Notes: a model not told the origin generated them from the sequence alone. Numbered from the stretch's first letter, positions 40,648-51,883 are shown. The stretch: 64,000 nt of DNA from Melioribacteraceae bacterium (GCA_026417375.1 JAOADJ010000032.1:55501-119500); one strand, 5' to 3'. Translations and numbers: made by a program.

Positions 40648-43527
40648 TTATCTAATAAAAGTACCTTTAAAATCTAAATTAATTTTATCTTTTATTTCAT
40701 TAACTATATCGAAATATTTACGAATAATAATGATATCAAATTCAGACAGATTTTTTACATTTATATGATTATCAAGGGAGTTGAAATTTTTACTTGTTTG
40801 ATCTTTTAATTTAATATTCATCAAAGTTGTATAAGCAAAAATTAATTTATTAAATAAATTATCTGATATTTGTTTTTTTTCGTTTAAATATTCTAATCTG
40901 TCTATTGTGTTGGTTGAATTTGCACCAAATTTAATTCCATATAATCTTGCAAAATCAATAATTGGAAGGGTTAATAATTTAATATCAATTTGTGATTTGA
41001 GTTTTAATATTGAATCGGGTAGTTCATTTTTAACAATACTTTCCGATAGATAAATTAAAAATGAATTATAATTTTTTACTAAGTTATTAATATGTGATTT
41101 TAATTCTTGAACAAAATTTTCTTCACCATAAATAAATCTAAAATCAAAAAATATTTTTGAGTCAAGTATATCTTGTGGAGAAGAATTTGTAATCCAATTT
41201 GTAAAGTAATTCTTCCATTCATTTAATGGTTGAGTCCATTTGATATTTTGCGCCATAATTCCCCCTTTACAATAATTATAACCTACATAATTCAAATCAT
41301 TCGATATCAATTCACCTAATTTCAAAAAATAATTTCTATAATTATCTATTAATTCACTTTCAACATCTTCAAATATTATTGCATTATCCTGATCTGTTAA
41401 AAATGTTTGTTCTTCTCTGCCTTCGCTTCCCATTGTAATAAAAGCAAATTTGCAAGGAGGGTTACCTAATTGTAAAATAGAATTATTAATAATTTTTTTA
41501 ATTATGGTATCACTTATTAATGAAATCATTTTGGTAATTAATTTAGGATCTATTTTATTTATCACCATTTTAGATAGTAAATCAAGTAAATAAATTCTAT
41601 AATCTTTAAGACTATCTAAACTTTTTATTTCTTCAATTTCTTTAATAAAGAATAAATTATTAATAAGTGTTGATTCGAATAAATTATTTAAATGAACAAC
41701 TCCTATTGATTTATTTTCCTGGTTTCTGACAATCAAATAATGTGTATTATTTTCTTTCATTTTAATAATTGCATCAAAAACTGAATTGTAGGTGTAAATA
41801 AATATTATAGGTGAGTTCATAAAAGAATAAACTGGCTCATCAAAGGATTTATTTGACGCGATTATTTTTTCTGTTATATCCAATTCATTTAATGTTCCTA
41901 TCTCTTCATATTCGTTTCCTTCAATCAACAAAGTTTTACAATTGGAATTGAAAATGATCTTTAATGCTTCATTAATTTTAATATTGTATCTGCATTTAGA
42001 AATACTTTTTACAAACGGAGTTATTTTTTGATTTAATCCGGAAAAAGAATTTAATAATTCTGAAATTAATCTATCTTTTTTTTCATCAGTAACTTTTTGT
42101 AAAGAAATATCTTCAATAATACCATCAACATAATTTAATTTCTCTATGTTATTTTTTACCAAAACAGCAGAAAATGAAACTGTAATTATTTCATTACTAT
42201 TTTTCCTTAATCTTATCATTATATTTTTTATAACTCCGTTATTAAACAATTCACTTATAAATTTTTCTGATTCTTTACTATCATAAAAAAATTCGTAAAG
42301 GGATTTGTTTATTAGGAACGATTCATTTTGATAACCAAGTAAATTAATCAGACCTGGATTCACTTCAATTAAATTAAGTTTATTATCAGCAATTGCTCTA
42401 AAAACGCCAATAGAAATTTTATTTGTCAGAGATAGAAATTTTTCTTTTGTAAAATCAAGTGCCTCTTTAATACTTTTATTTGTGCTTACATCTTTAACTG
42501 TAATAACAATTCCTTCATTATTCATCACTGTTATTTTTGATATATCTAAAATTACATCCACAAAGGAGCCATCTTTTTTAATTAATTTAGTTTCAAGTTT
42601 TTCATTTGAATTAAAGTTGTTTTTTTTCTTAATCATCAAACTAAAATCAAAAAGTTTAGATTCCTTAATTGATTTAAAAACATCGATAACATTTTGCTTA
42701 TCAGTTTCTTCATTAAACCCAAGTATATCGTATGTAATTTTATTAATAAATGTCTGACCATTTTCAAGAATCATTATCATGCCTTCGTTTGAAGCTTCAA
42801 CAAGCATTTTATATTTTTCTCTCGATTCTTTTAATTCATCTTCTGCAATTTTTCTTAATTTTTCACTTTTGTAATTTTGATATGCAATGTAGGATAGCAA
42901 TAAAGAACTTAGTAAAGTAATAATAGTTGATATAGAAATTATATTTCTTTCTAATTCGCTAATTTCATATTTAACATCTTCAATATAAATTCCAGTACCT
43001 ATAATCCAATCCCAAGGTTCAAATTTTTTTACATAAGAGAGTTTAGGAACAATTTTTGTTGAATCGTCTTTCCATTGCCACATATAATCAACAAAACCCT
43101 CGTTATATTTTTCAACTATATTTTTCATTTCAACAAAAAGATATTTTCCTTTTGAATCTTCAAATTTCTTTAAACTTTTTCCTTCTAATTCAATTCTGTA
43201 TGGATGAACAATCATTTTTGGTTGCATGTCAGTAATCCAAAAGTAATCTTTTAAATCAGTTCCATATCTGGAATTTCTTACAAATTCTTTTGCATTTTTT
43301 TGAGCATCTTCTTTGGAAATTTTACCTTCCTTTTCTAATGAGTACCACTTTTCAATCATACTAATTGTTGAAATAGTAAGTTCTTTAATCATCTCTCTTT
43401 TTCTATCAAGTATTATATTTTCAAAGCGTGGTATTACTATTAAAAACAATGCAGTTATTAATAACCCAAGTGTAATAAAAGTTGGTAACAAAATTTTAAT
43501 TAGTGAAATGCCATTATATTTTTTCAT
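40648..43527 (-). CDS. Membrane sensor: Cache, PAS x2, CBS-like, DUF294 nucleotidyltransferase-like
   Basis: N-terminal TM-Cache-TM (DYFWITDMQPKMIVHPY..WDWIIGTGIYIEDV), two PAS-like segments, CBS-like region, FAFITMGSEGREEQTFLTDQDNAIIFED (GlnD/DUF294 NTase). Confidence 0.82.
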   Translation of the reverse strand: MKKYNGISLIKILLPTFITLGLLITALFLIVIPRFENIILDRKREMIKELTISTISMIEKWYSLEKEGKISKEDAQKNAKEFVRNSRYGTDLKDYFWITDMQPKMIVHPYRIELEGKSLKKFEDSKGKYLFVEMKNIVEKYNEGFVDYMWQWKDDSTKIVPKLSYVKKFEPWDWIIGTGIYIEDVKYEISELERNIISISTIITLLSSLLLSYIAYQNYKSEKLRKIAEDELKESREKYKMLVEASNEGMIMILENGQTFINKITYDILGFNEETDKQNVIDVFKSIKESKLFDFSLMIKKKNNFNSNEKLETKLIKKDGSFVDVILDISKITVMNNEGIVITVKDVSTNKSIKEALDFTKEKFLSLTNKISIGVFRAIADNKLNLIEVNPGLINLLGYQNESFLINKSLYEFFYDSKESEKFISELFNNGVIKNIMIRLRKNSNEIITVSFSAVLVKNNIEKLNYVDGIIEDISLQKVTDEKKDRLISELLNSFSGLNQKITPFVKSISKCRYNIKINEALKIIFNSNCKTLLIEGNEYEEIGTLNELDITEKIIASNKSFDEPVYSFMNSPIIFIYTYNSVFDAIIKMKENNTHYLIVRNQENKSIGVVHLNNLFESTLINNLFFIKEIEEIKSLDSLKDYRIYLLDLLSKMVINKIDPKLITKMISLISDTIIKKIINNSILQLGNPPCKFAFITMGSEGREEQTFLTDQDNAIIFEDVESELIDNYRNYFLKLGELISNDLNYVGYNYCKGGIMAQNIKWTQPLNEWKNYFTNWITNSSPQDILDSKIFFDFRFIYGEENFVQELKSHINNLVKNYNSFLIYLSESIVKNELPDSILKLKSQIDIKLLTLPIIDFARLYGIKFGANSTNTIDRLEYLNEKKQISDNLFNKLIFAYTTLMNIKLKDQTSKNFNSLDNHINVKNLSEFDIIIIRKYFDIVNEIKDKINLDFKGTFIR

Positions 43528-43557
43528 AAAGTTTTCCTTATTCTATAAGAAAACTAA

Positions 43558-44319
43558 TTAATCATAATAATTATTTAATGAAATAATTTTAATTTCTTTA
43601 TTGAATGTATCTAAAATTACAAATCCATTTTCTCTTGTAGTTTTAGCAATACAAGGAATTACAATCCAAGTTAAATCTTCAGAATATTTATGATTACCAA
43701 ATTTCAGAGTAGTAAATTTATTTTGATCAACTTTGATAATTCCTTCAACATGACCATGACCGGATAAACTTAATTGAGATTTATAATTATTCATAAATTC
43801 AAAATGTTTAGATAAGTGAAAAGTTTCGGATGGAAAAAATATTGTTGAACCAGAAAAATCAGGAAAGCAAAAATGTGAAATCATTATTATTTCATTTTCA
43901 CAATTAAAAAAATCTACTTCTTTTAATCTTTGCAAAAATTCAATTGAATTATCACTTAGAAATGATGTTAATTCATTATTTTCATACAACCATATTTTAT
44001 TTTTACCTTTCTTAAATTTTTGATCATAATCCAAATCATACCAATTATTTCCATAATCAAATCCAGCATTAAATTCTGGAATTCTTTTAATTGCATATAA
44101 ATCATGATTTCCAATGACTGATAAATCGCAATGTTCTTTTACTAATTTGATACATTGATCTGCATTTCTTGAGTTTATATAACGATAAAATGGAAGAGTA
44201 AATCCAACAATATCACCTAAACAAATAACATAATTGCAATTTTCTTTCGATATAATTTTAAATGCTTTTTCTAAACTTATAATATCTTCATGGATATCAC
44301 TTATGAATGCAATTTTCAT
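43558..44319 (-). CDS. Metallophosphoesterase
   Basis: MKIAFISDIHEDIISLEKAF...ICLGDIVGF...VIGNHDLYA...LSGHGHVEG. Confidence 0.92.
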   Translation of the reverse strand: MKIAFISDIHEDIISLEKAFKIISKENCNYVICLGDIVGFTLPFYRYINSRNADQCIKLVKEHCDLSVIGNHDLYAIKRIPEFNAGFDYGNNWYDLDYDQKFKKGKNKIWLYENNELTSFLSDNSIEFLQRLKEVDFFNCENEIIMISHFCFPDFSGSTIFFPSETFHLSKHFEFMNNYKSQLSLSGHGHVEGIIKVDQNKFTTLKFGNHKYSEDLTWIVIPCIAKTTRENGFVILDTFNKEIKIISLNNYYD

Positions 44320-44385
44320 TTATTTATAATTAAATGTTAACTAAAGTTAAGATGTAAAAATTTTCATAAATACATTGAAAAATAT

Positions 44386-45138
44386 TTATAAAAATTTCAC
44401 ATCAAACATATCATCAACAATTCCATGATAATAAATAAGTTTAATCAATTCATTAAAAGCATCCACTTCGTTTTCTGTAACTTCATAATAAACTGAACCT
44501 ATATTTTCAATAATAAAATTTTTTGCTTCAAAATTAAACCCAATTCTTTCTAAACTACTTGATAAAGAGTTTTCAATTTTTAAATCCAAATCTGAAAACA
44601 AGTTTTGAAATTCAATTAATTGATCTTTGTCTTGTGATACAAATAAATAGTTGACAAATGGAAGATTCAGAAGGTCGGCAATTTCATCAGCAAAACTTAT
44701 TCCTTTATGAAAATAATTTTTTTTAAAATTATCATCACCACAAACAATATAATTTTGGTTTGTCAGAAAATCTGTTTTAGTATCTAAAATCAGATCAATT
44801 TGAGAAGAATATTTTTCTTCAAAAAGAATTTTTGATAAAATAAATTCATTAATTGAAACATCACCTTGTAAAAATATTTTTTCAAATTTCTTTTGGTCTT
44901 CAATAAAATAGAAATAGGAATTTGAAAGTAACCCGTCAAAGGAAATTCCAATTTTAGAAGAAGCAAAAAATGTTCTGTGATTTATTAAATCCAAAGAAGG
45001 AATTAAAGAAACAGCCTGAGTAAAAATTTCCAAATCTTTTGAAAGTAAAGAAGAAGGTCTGAAAATTATTTCAATTTCTTTTGGGATATTATTAATTAAT
45101 ATTTGTGTAAAAACATTATTAGGCAAAAATAATTTCAT
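44386..45138 (-). CDS. Hypothetical protein, possible divergent MqnA-like solute-binding fold
   Basis: AVSLIPSLDLINHRTFFASSKIGISFDG resembles the MqnA 'ALIPS...' region; weak. Confidence 0.4.
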   Translation of the reverse strand: MKLFLPNNVFTQILINNIPKEIEIIFRPSSLLSKDLEIFTQAVSLIPSLDLINHRTFFASSKIGISFDGLLSNSYFYFIEDQKKFEKIFLQGDVSINEFILSKILFEEKYSSQIDLILDTKTDFLTNQNYIVCGDDNFKKNYFHKGISFADEIADLLNLPFVNYLFVSQDKDQLIEFQNLFSDLDLKIENSLSSSLERIGFNFEAKNFIIENIGSVYYEVTENEVDAFNELIKLIYYHGIVDDMFDVKFL

Positions 45139-45154
45139 AAGACTTTAAAATTAA

Positions 45155-45179
45155 AAAGCCGCTTGATTAAAGCGGCTTT
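45155..45179 (-). terminator. Rho-independent terminator downstream of rplS
   Basis: AAAGCCGCTT-TAATC-AAGCGGCTTTTT on the minus strand. Confidence 0.88.
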
Positions 45180-45189
45180 ATGAAAAAAA

Positions 45190-45537
45190 TTATTTAACAT
45201 TTTTATTTTTAATACGTGCAGCTTTTCCAGATAGTTTACGAAGATAAAATAATTTAGCTCTTCTAACTTTACCTTCACGTAAAACTTCAATCTTTGCAAC
45301 TTTTGGTGAATTATATGGGAAAATTCTTTCAACGCCAACACCACTTGAAATTTTACGAACAGTAAAAGTTTTGCTTAATCCAGTTCCGCGAATATTAATT
45401 ACATCACCTTCAAAAGGTTGAATTCTTTCTTTATCACCTTCTACTACTTTTACATGCACGCGAATATGATCTCCTGCCTTAAAAGGAGGAAAATCATTTC
45501 TAACTTGTTCTTCGGTAAGTTCTCTAACCTTATCCAT
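45190..45537 (-). CDS. rplS: 50S ribosomal protein L19
   Basis: [56 protein letters not shown]. Confidence 0.98.
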   Translation of the reverse strand: MDKVRELTEEQVRNDFPPFKAGDHIRVHVKVVEGDKERIQPFEGDVINIRGTGLSKTFTVRKISSGVGVERIFPYNSPKVAKIEVLREGKVRRAKLFYLRKLSGKAARIKNKNVK

Positions 45538-45538
45538 T

Positions 45539-46225
45539 TTATTTCTCCAGATTATTTATTTTTTTCCATTTATCAGTTAAAATTTTAGATTGCTCTTCTT
45601 TCCACTCTTTAATTTTTCTGTCATGACCACTGAGTAAAATATCTGGAACTTTCATTCCTTTATACTCTGCTGGTCTTGTATAATATGGTGATTCAATTGA
45701 TTCACCATCCATTAATGAATCATTTAAAGCTGATTCACTATCATTAAGAACACCAGGAATTAATCTCACAACTGAATCAATTATTACTAAAGCCGCTATT
45801 TCTCCTCCTGTTAAAACATAATTTCCAATTGAAATTTCATCGGTAGCAAATTTTTCTCTTACACGATCATCTATTCCTTTATAATGCCCAGCTAATATCA
45901 TAATATTTTTAGCAAGGGAAAACTTATTAGCTAATTTTTGATTATAATATTTTCCACCTGGTGATGGGAAAATTATATGATCATAATTTCTTTCGCTCAA
46001 TAATTTTTCAATACATTCAAAGAACGGTTCAGGTTTAAGTAACATTCCAGGACCACCGCCAAAAGGTTTATCATCAATTGTTTTATGCTTATCATAAGCA
46101 TAATCTCTTAAGTTATGAACAAAAATTTCAACCTTTTTTTTGTCCTGTGCTCTTTTTAATATACTTGTATTAATCGGGCTAAAAAGTAAATCTGGTACAG
46201 CTGATATAATATCAATCCTCATCAT
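45539..46225 (-). CDS. trmD: tRNA (guanine-N1)-methyltransferase
   Basis: [50 protein letters not shown]. Confidence 0.98.
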   Translation of the reverse strand: MMRIDIISAVPDLLFSPINTSILKRAQDKKKVEIFVHNLRDYAYDKHKTIDDKPFGGGPGMLLKPEPFFECIEKLLSERNYDHIIFPSPGGKYYNQKLANKFSLAKNIMILAGHYKGIDDRVREKFATDEISIGNYVLTGGEIAALVIIDSVVRLIPGVLNDSESALNDSLMDGESIESPYYTRPAEYKGMKVPDILLSGHDRKIKEWKEEQSKILTDKWKKINNLEK

Positions 46226-46727
46226 CGTAAAGTAAATCGCAATCCTTTTTCAAAACAATTTTTTTCTTATCAATTTCAAAATTTTCAATAAATTCTTTTA
46301 CAAAAGGTACCAGAATATTTCTTTCACCACTTTTAACTTCAAGAACATCATTTGCTGGTAAGTTAAAAACATCACTCACATAACCAATATTAATATCATT
46401 TCTAAAAATTTCGCATCCAATCAAATCGTGTATAAAAAAAGTATTATCCTCTAACTTGACAACATTATCTTCATCAACAAATAATTTTTTGTTTAAAAAA
46501 ATTTCTACTTCAGAAGAACTATTGAATCCTTTGAATTTCAGAATAATTTTTTTATCAACTTCTTTAACTGATTCAACAAATAATTCTTTATAATTACCAA
46601 AAATTTGGACAAAGACTTTCTCAAGTTCAAAGAATCTATCTTTGAAATCAGAAAAGGAATCAATTAAAACATAACCTTCTGTACCAAAAGCTGATTTTAC
46701 TTCAGCAATTAGAAAAAGATTATCCAC
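46212..46727 (-). CDS. rimM: Ribosome maturation factor RimM
   Basis: Position upstream of trm[13 protein letters not shown]...[43 protein letters not shown]. Confidence 0.9.
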   Translation of the reverse strand: MDNLFLIAEVKSAFGTEGYVLIDSFSDFKDRFFELEKVFVQIFGNYKELFVESVKEVDKKIILKFKGFNSSSEVEIFLNKKLFVDEDNVVKLEDNTFFIHDLIGCEIFRNDINIGYVSDVFNLPANDVLEVKSGERNILVPFVKEFIENFEIDKKKIVLKKDCDLLYDDED

Positions 46728-46735
46728 CTAAAAAA

Positions 46736-46969
46736 TTAATCCAAAATTTTAAGTACAGCTCTTTTGCCTTCTTTAGCTGCAATTGCAGTTAATAAAGTTC
46801 TCATTGCCTGAGCTGTTTTTCCTTGTTTACCTATAACTTTACCAACATCTTCTGCACCTACTTTGAGTGTTAACTCGACAGTTTTTTCATCTGGTGTTGC
46901 TTCTTCTAAAGAAACATTATCAGGATTATCAACAAGGTGTTTAGCGATAAATTCAATAAAGTCCTTCAT
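46736..46969 (-). CDS. khpA: KH domain RNA-binding protein
   Basis: 77 aa; VGAEDVGKVIGKQGKTAQAMRTLLTAIAAKEGKRAVLKILD; canonical rpsP-KH-rimM-trmD-rplS order. Confidence 0.94.
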   Translation of the reverse strand: MKDFIEFIAKHLVDNPDNVSLEEATPDEKTVELTLKVGAEDVGKVIGKQGKTAQAMRTLLTAIAAKEGKRAVLKILD

Positions 46970-46990
46970 GGTATAACCTATATTTTGTGA

Positions 46991-47050
46991 ACATAGGGTA
47001 CTATTTTCTATGTGCGGCTAAAATTAATTAGCTCTTCGGAGCAGTACCCT
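46991..47050 (-). other. Putative structured RNA element in the rpsP-khpA intergenic region
   Basis: Minus strand AGGGTACT-[GCTC CGAA GAGC]...AGTACCCT, plus a second stem ACATAG/CTATGT; first stem begins directly after the rpsP stop. Confidence 0.5.
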
Positions 47051-47467
47051 TTATGCTTCCGATGCACTTTGAGATTTTTCTTTTGCTAATGCTTTTTTAG
47101 ATTTTTTGTTTTCTAATTTCTTTTTCAATTTTGCAGCAAGATTAGCTTCTTTTAATTTTTGCCATTCTTCTAATTTAGCTGCAACTTCTTCTTCTTTAAG
47201 ACCTTTTTTAATCAATTGTCTTTTTAGTAAAATTCCTTTTTGAGATAAAAGATTTTTTACAGTTAATGTAGGTTGAGCACCAACATTTAACCAATACATT
47301 GCTCTTGTTTCTTTTATTTCTACAGTAGCTGGTTCTGTTTTAGGATTATAAAGTCCAATTGCTTCAATAAATTTTCCATCTCTCGGTGAACGTGAATCTG
47401 CAGCAACTACTTTATAAATTGGTTGCTTTTTCTTTCCCATTCTTTTCAATCTTAACTTAACTGCCAA
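47051..47467 (-). CDS. rpsP: 30S ribosomal protein S16
   Basis: [40 protein letters not shown]; Lys/Ala-rich C-terminal extension. Confidence 0.98.
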   Translation of the reverse strand: MAVKLRLKRMGKKKQPIYKVVAADSRSPRDGKFIEAIGLYNPKTEPATVEIKETRAMYWLNVGAQPTLTVKNLLSQKGILLKRQLIKKGLKEEEVAAKLEEWQKLKEANLAAKLKKKLENKKSKKALAKEKSQSASEA

Positions 47468-47484
47468 TTTAGTTATTCCTCCAT

Positions 47485-48828
47485 TTAATTTATTCTAAAA
47501 TTTTTCATGTTTGGTAAATTAAATTTACCCGAATTTTTATTTAACATTTTCATCATTTGTTGCATCTGTTCAAATTGTTTTATCAATCTGTTAACATCTT
47601 GAATTGTATTTCCACTACCAAGAGCAATTCTTTTTCTTCTACTTCCATTTAGAATTTTAGGATTTGCTCTTTCCTTTTTTGTCATGGATTGAATGATTGA
47701 TTCAACAACAACTAATTGTTTATCATCAACATCAGCATTTTTAATTTGTGAACCAATTCCTGGAATCATTCCTAAAAGTGATTTCAATGAACCCATTTTC
47801 TTAATCATTTTAATTTGTTTAAGAAAGTCATCGAAATCAAATTTGTTTTCACGAAACTTTTTTTCTAATTCCTCGGCTTCTTTTTCGTCGAATTGAGCTT
47901 GAGCTTTTTCAACAAGAGAAATAACATCACCTTTTCCAAGAATTCTACTAGCCATTCTATCAGGGAAAAATAATTCAAGAGAATCAACTTTTTCGCCGAG
48001 ACTTACAAATTTAACGGGGCGATCAACAACTGCACGAATGGAGAGGATACATCCGCCTCTTGAATCACCATCCATTTTAGTTAAAACAACACCATCAAAA
48101 TCTACTTTTTCGTGAAAAGCTTTTGCTGAATTTACAGCATCCTGACCCGTCATTGCATCGACAACAAAAAGTGTTTGAGTAGGCTTAATTTTTTCTTTAA
48201 TATTTGCCGCTTCAACCATCATTTCATCATCAACGTGTAAACGACCTGCGGTGTCAATGATAACTGTGTTCAATCCATTTTCTTTTGCATATTTTAATGA
48301 CTCAACTGAAATCGCTACCGGGTCATTGCTTTCGTCAATTGAAAAAACCGGAACATTTATTTGTGAACCAAGTATTTTTAATTGACTTCTTGCAGCTGGT
48401 CGGTAAACGTCTGCAGCAACTAAAAGAACATTTTGTTTTTTATTTTTTAAATACTTTGCAAGTTTTGCACTAAATGTGGTTTTACCACTTCCTTGCAAAC
48501 CAATTAACATTATAATTGTTAATCCATTTGGATTAATAACTAATTCTGAACCTTGACTTCCAAGTAATTCAACTAATTCATCATAAATTATTTTTGTGAT
48601 TAATTGACCTGGAGTAACAGAATTAATTACTTCCTGCCCTAAAGATTTTTCTTTTACTTTTTCAATAAAATCTTTAGCTACTTTATAATTTACGTCAGCA
48701 TCTAAAAGAACACGTCGAATTTCTCTTAAGGTATCAGAAATATTTGATTCTGTAATTTTACCTTGTCCGGTAATTTTTTTAAGAGCTTTCTCAAGTTTTT
48801 CGGTCAATTCATCAAGCATAGTACTCAA
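47485..48828 (-). CDS. ffh: Signal recognition particle protein Ffh
   Basis: [53 protein letters not shown]-terminal M domain. Confidence 0.97.
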   Translation of the reverse strand: MSTMLDELTEKLEKALKKITGQGKITESNISDTLREIRRVLLDADVNYKVAKDFIEKVKEKSLGQEVINSVTPGQLITKIIYDELVELLGSQGSELVINPNGLTIIMLIGLQGSGKTTFSAKLAKYLKNKKQNVLLVAADVYRPAARSQLKILGSQINVPVFSIDESNDPVAISVESLKYAKENGLNTVIIDTAGRLHVDDEMMVEAANIKEKIKPTQTLFVVDAMTGQDAVNSAKAFHEKVDFDGVVLTKMDGDSRGGCILSIRAVVDRPVKFVSLGEKVDSLELFFPDRMASRILGKGDVISLVEKAQAQFDEKEAEELEKKFRENKFDFDDFLKQIKMIKKMGSLKSLLGMIPGIGSQIKNADVDDKQLVVVESIIQSMTKKERANPKILNGSRRKRIALGSGNTIQDVNRLIKQFEQMQQMMKMLNKNSGKFNLPNMKNFRIN

Positions 48829-48870
48829 TTCCTAATTAAAGATAGCAAAAAGGTAATACATTTCAAATTT

Positions 48871-49752
48871 TTAACTTTCTTTGAGAGCATTTGCTCCGGA
48901 TACAATTTCCAAAATTTCTTTTGTAATTGATGCTTGTCTTTCTTTGTTATAAGTTAAGTTTAATGAACGAATTAATTCTTTTGCGTTTTCTGTTGCCATA
49001 TCCATTGCTGTCATTCTGGCACCAAGTTCTGCTGCATATGAATCTAATAAAACTCTCCACATTTGTGCATTTAAATGTTTTGGTAGTAGAGTTTCAATAA
49101 TTTTAGTTTTATTAGGTTCATAAATAAAATCAACAGATTTTGATGCATCAATATTTTTTTTAAATGGTTTAATTGGCAATAATTGTTCAACAACTGTTTT
49201 CTGCTGAATAACAGATTTAAATTCATTAAACAAAACTATAACTTTATCAAAATTACCATTAATATATTTAGTAGAAATTTCTTTAATCAGTCCAGAAGCA
49301 AATTCAAATTTTAGATGTGAAAAAATTCCAGGGTAAGATCCAACAACATTATATTCTCTTTTAGTAAAATAATCATTACCTTTTTTGCCGATACAAATTA
49401 ATTGTAAATTGTTGTTGGTGTAATAAGATTTGTATTCATTCTTAATCAATTCTTCTGCAGTTCTAATAACATTCATATTAAAACTACCACACAAGCCACG
49501 ATCCGATGTAACAACTATCATCAAAATATTTTTAACTTCACGTTCAGTAAAAAGTGGATTTGCAAAATCTTTTTCAATTGATAATAAATATTGTAACACT
49601 TCAGAAATTTTTCTTGAATAAGGTCGGGCATTAAGAATATTTTCCTGTGCACGACGTAATCTTGCAGCCGCAACCATTTTCATTGCTTTTGTTATTTGCT
49701 GTGTGTTTTTAACACCAATAATTCTTCTTTTTATATCCCGAAGTGTTGCCAT
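48871..49752 (-). CDS. atpG: F-type ATP synthase subunit gamma
   Basis: MATLRDIKRRIIGVKNTQQITKAMKMVAAARLRRAQ; C-terminal NKERQASITKEILEIVSGANAL. Confidence 0.97.
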   Translation of the reverse strand: MATLRDIKRRIIGVKNTQQITKAMKMVAAARLRRAQENILNARPYSRKISEVLQYLLSIEKDFANPLFTEREVKNILMIVVTSDRGLCGSFNMNVIRTAEELIKNEYKSYYTNNNLQLICIGKKGNDYFTKREYNVVGSYPGIFSHLKFEFASGLIKEISTKYINGNFDKVIVLFNEFKSVIQQKTVVEQLLPIKPFKKNIDASKSVDFIYEPNKTKIIETLLPKHLNAQMWRVLLDSYAAELGARMTAMDMATENAKELIRSLNLTYNKERQASITKEILEIVSGANALKES

Positions 49753-49759
49753 TTATGTT

Positions 49760-51307
49760 TTAACTTTTCTTAAACTTTTCTAAAAATTCTTCAACTGCTT
49801 TTTTAATTAATTGAATTGTATCATCTTTCAATTCTTTTGTTGATCTTATGTTTTCATAGATTTGAGGATATTTCAATTCTGCAAATTCATGAAACTCTTT
49901 TTCAAATCTTTTAACATCTTTTACATCAATTGATTCTAAATAATTATTTGTTCCAATAAATACACTAACAACTTCTTTTTCTACAGGCACGGGAACATAC
50001 TGACCTTGTTTTAATAATTCTACAAGTCTTGCACCTTTAGCTAAAGTTCTTTGAGTTGCTTTATCCAAATCACTTCCAAACTTTGCAAAAGCTTCTAATT
50101 CACGGTATTGTGCTAAATCTAATTTCAAAGAACCTGCAACTTTTTTCATAGCTTTAATTTGGGCATTTCCACCAACACGCGAAACAGAAATACCAACATT
50201 TATAGCAGGACGCACACCCGCGTTAAATAAATTTGGTTCAAGATAAATTTGTCCATCAGTAATAGAAATAACATTTGTAGGAATATAAGCTGAAACGTCA
50301 CCTTGTTGAGTTTCAATAATAGGAAGTGCAGTAAGACTACCACCACCTAAATCATCCGAGAGTTTTGATGCTCTTTCTAACAAACGTGAATGTAAATAGA
50401 ACACATCACCAGGGTACGCTTCGCGTCCGGGTGGTCTTCTTAACAATAATGAAAGTTCACGATAAGCAGCAGCTTGTTTTGATAAGTCATCATAAATCAC
50501 CAAAGCATGTCTTCCACTATCACGGAAATATTCTCCAACTGTTGCACCTGCATAAGGAGCAATATATTGTAAAGGCGCCGGAGATGAAGCCGGAGCGGAA
50601 ACTACAGTTGTATATTCCATTGCACCTGCTTCTTCTAATTTAGCAACTACTTGTGCAATAGTTGAATTTTTTTGTCCAACAGCAACATAAACACAATAAA
50701 CAGGTTTTATACCATATTTTTTTGCTTCTTCAGTATGTGTATATTTTTGATTTATTATTGCATCAATTGCAATTGCTGTTTTACCTGTTTGGCGGTCACC
50801 AATTATTAATTCTCTTTGACCACGACCAATTGGAATCATAGCATCTATAGCAACAATACCAGTTTGTAAAGGTTCTTTAACAGGTTGACGTTGAATAACA
50901 CCTAAAGCTTTTCTTTCGATAGGCAAATATTTTTCGAATTCAATAGAACCTTTTCCATCGAGTGGATTTCCAAGTGGATCTACAACACGACCTAACAACT
51001 TTTCTCCAACCGGGAAAGAAGCAACACGGTTTGTTCTTTTAACCTGATCACCTTCTTTAATAAGTGTGCTTTCTCCAAAAAGAACAACACCAACACTATC
51101 TTCTTCCAGGTTTAGAACCATACCAATAACATTATTTGGAAATTCTACAAGTTCACTCGCCATTACCTTTGATAACCCATATACGCGAGCAATTCCATCA
51201 CCAACCTGAAGAACAGTTCCAACTTCATAAACATCTACTTCATTTTCAAAACCAGAAAGTTGTTTTCTTAGTATTGCAGAAATTTCATCGGGTCTTATTT
51301 CCGCCAT
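49760..51307 (-). CDS. atpA: F-type ATP synthase subunit alpha
   Basis: [82 protein letters not shown]. Confidence 0.98.
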   Translation of the reverse strand: MAEIRPDEISAILRKQLSGFENEVDVYEVGTVLQVGDGIARVYGLSKVMASELVEFPNNVIGMVLNLEEDSVGVVLFGESTLIKEGDQVKRTNRVASFPVGEKLLGRVVDPLGNPLDGKGSIEFEKYLPIERKALGVIQRQPVKEPLQTGIVAIDAMIPIGRGQRELIIGDRQTGKTAIAIDAIINQKYTHTEEAKKYGIKPVYCVYVAVGQKNSTIAQVVAKLEEAGAMEYTTVVSAPASSPAPLQYIAPYAGATVGEYFRDSGRHALVIYDDLSKQAAAYRELSLLLRRPPGREAYPGDVFYLHSRLLERASKLSDDLGGGSLTALPIIETQQGDVSAYIPTNVISITDGQIYLEPNLFNAGVRPAINVGISVSRVGGNAQIKAMKKVAGSLKLDLAQYRELEAFAKFGSDLDKATQRTLAKGARLVELLKQGQYVPVPVEKEVVSVFIGTNNYLESIDVKDVKRFEKEFHEFAELKYPQIYENIRSTKELKDDTIQLIKKAVEEFLEKFKKS

Positions 51308-51328
51308 TTTATTTTTCCTAAATTTTTC

Positions 51329-51883
51329 TTATTGATTAATACTTATTTCTTCTGAAAATTTTTTTCTTAATAATTTTAATTGATGTTTTATTGATGCATC
51401 AAAAACCTGATCACCAATTTCCACAATAAAACCACCAATTAAATTTTTGTCGATTGTATAATTGGCAAAAACTTTTTGTTGAGTTTTTAATTCCAATTTT
51501 TCTTTTATTTTGTTTTTAATTGTATCTTCAACTTCAACTGCAGTTTTAACTTTTGCCCTTAAAACACCATCTTTTTTATCACACAGCACAAGAAATTCTT
51601 TGAAGATTTCTATTAATATATCTTCACGGTTTTTAAGAATAACAAAATCAATAAAATTTTGAGTTTCATTTGAAATTTTGTTTGAAAAAATTTCGTTAAG
51701 CAATTTTTTCTTTAAATCAGATTTAACAACCGGACTTTTAAGAATAGCTTTAACTTCTTTCGACTGAGATAAAGAATTAAAAATTAAATCTGCATCTTTT
51801 GCAACTTTTGAATAAATATTTTTTTCTTCAGCAAGCTGCATTAAAGAATTTGCATAACGATATGAAACTCTGTAAATACTCAT
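51329..51883 (-). CDS. atpH: F-type ATP synthase subunit delta
   Basis: VSYRYANSLMQLAEE...NFIDFVILKNRE...IDKNLIGGFIVEIGDQVFDASIKHQLKLLRKKF. Confidence 0.94.
   Translation of the reverse strand: MSIYRVSYRYANSLMQLAEEKNIYSKVAKDADLIFNSLSQSKEVKAILKSPVVKSDLKKKLLNEIFSNKISNETQNFIDFVILKNREDILIEIFKEFLVLCDKKDGVLRAKVKTAVEVEDTIKNKIKEKLELKTQQKVFANYTIDKNLIGGFIVEIGDQVFDASIKHQLKLLRKKFSEEISINQ

Noticed and set aside
45135-45344. 69-aa minus-strand ORF
   Set aside because: Out-of-frame overlap with rplS and its terminator.
50365-50643. 92-aa + strand ORF (His/Leu-rich)
   Set aside because: Antisense to highly conserved atpA sequence.
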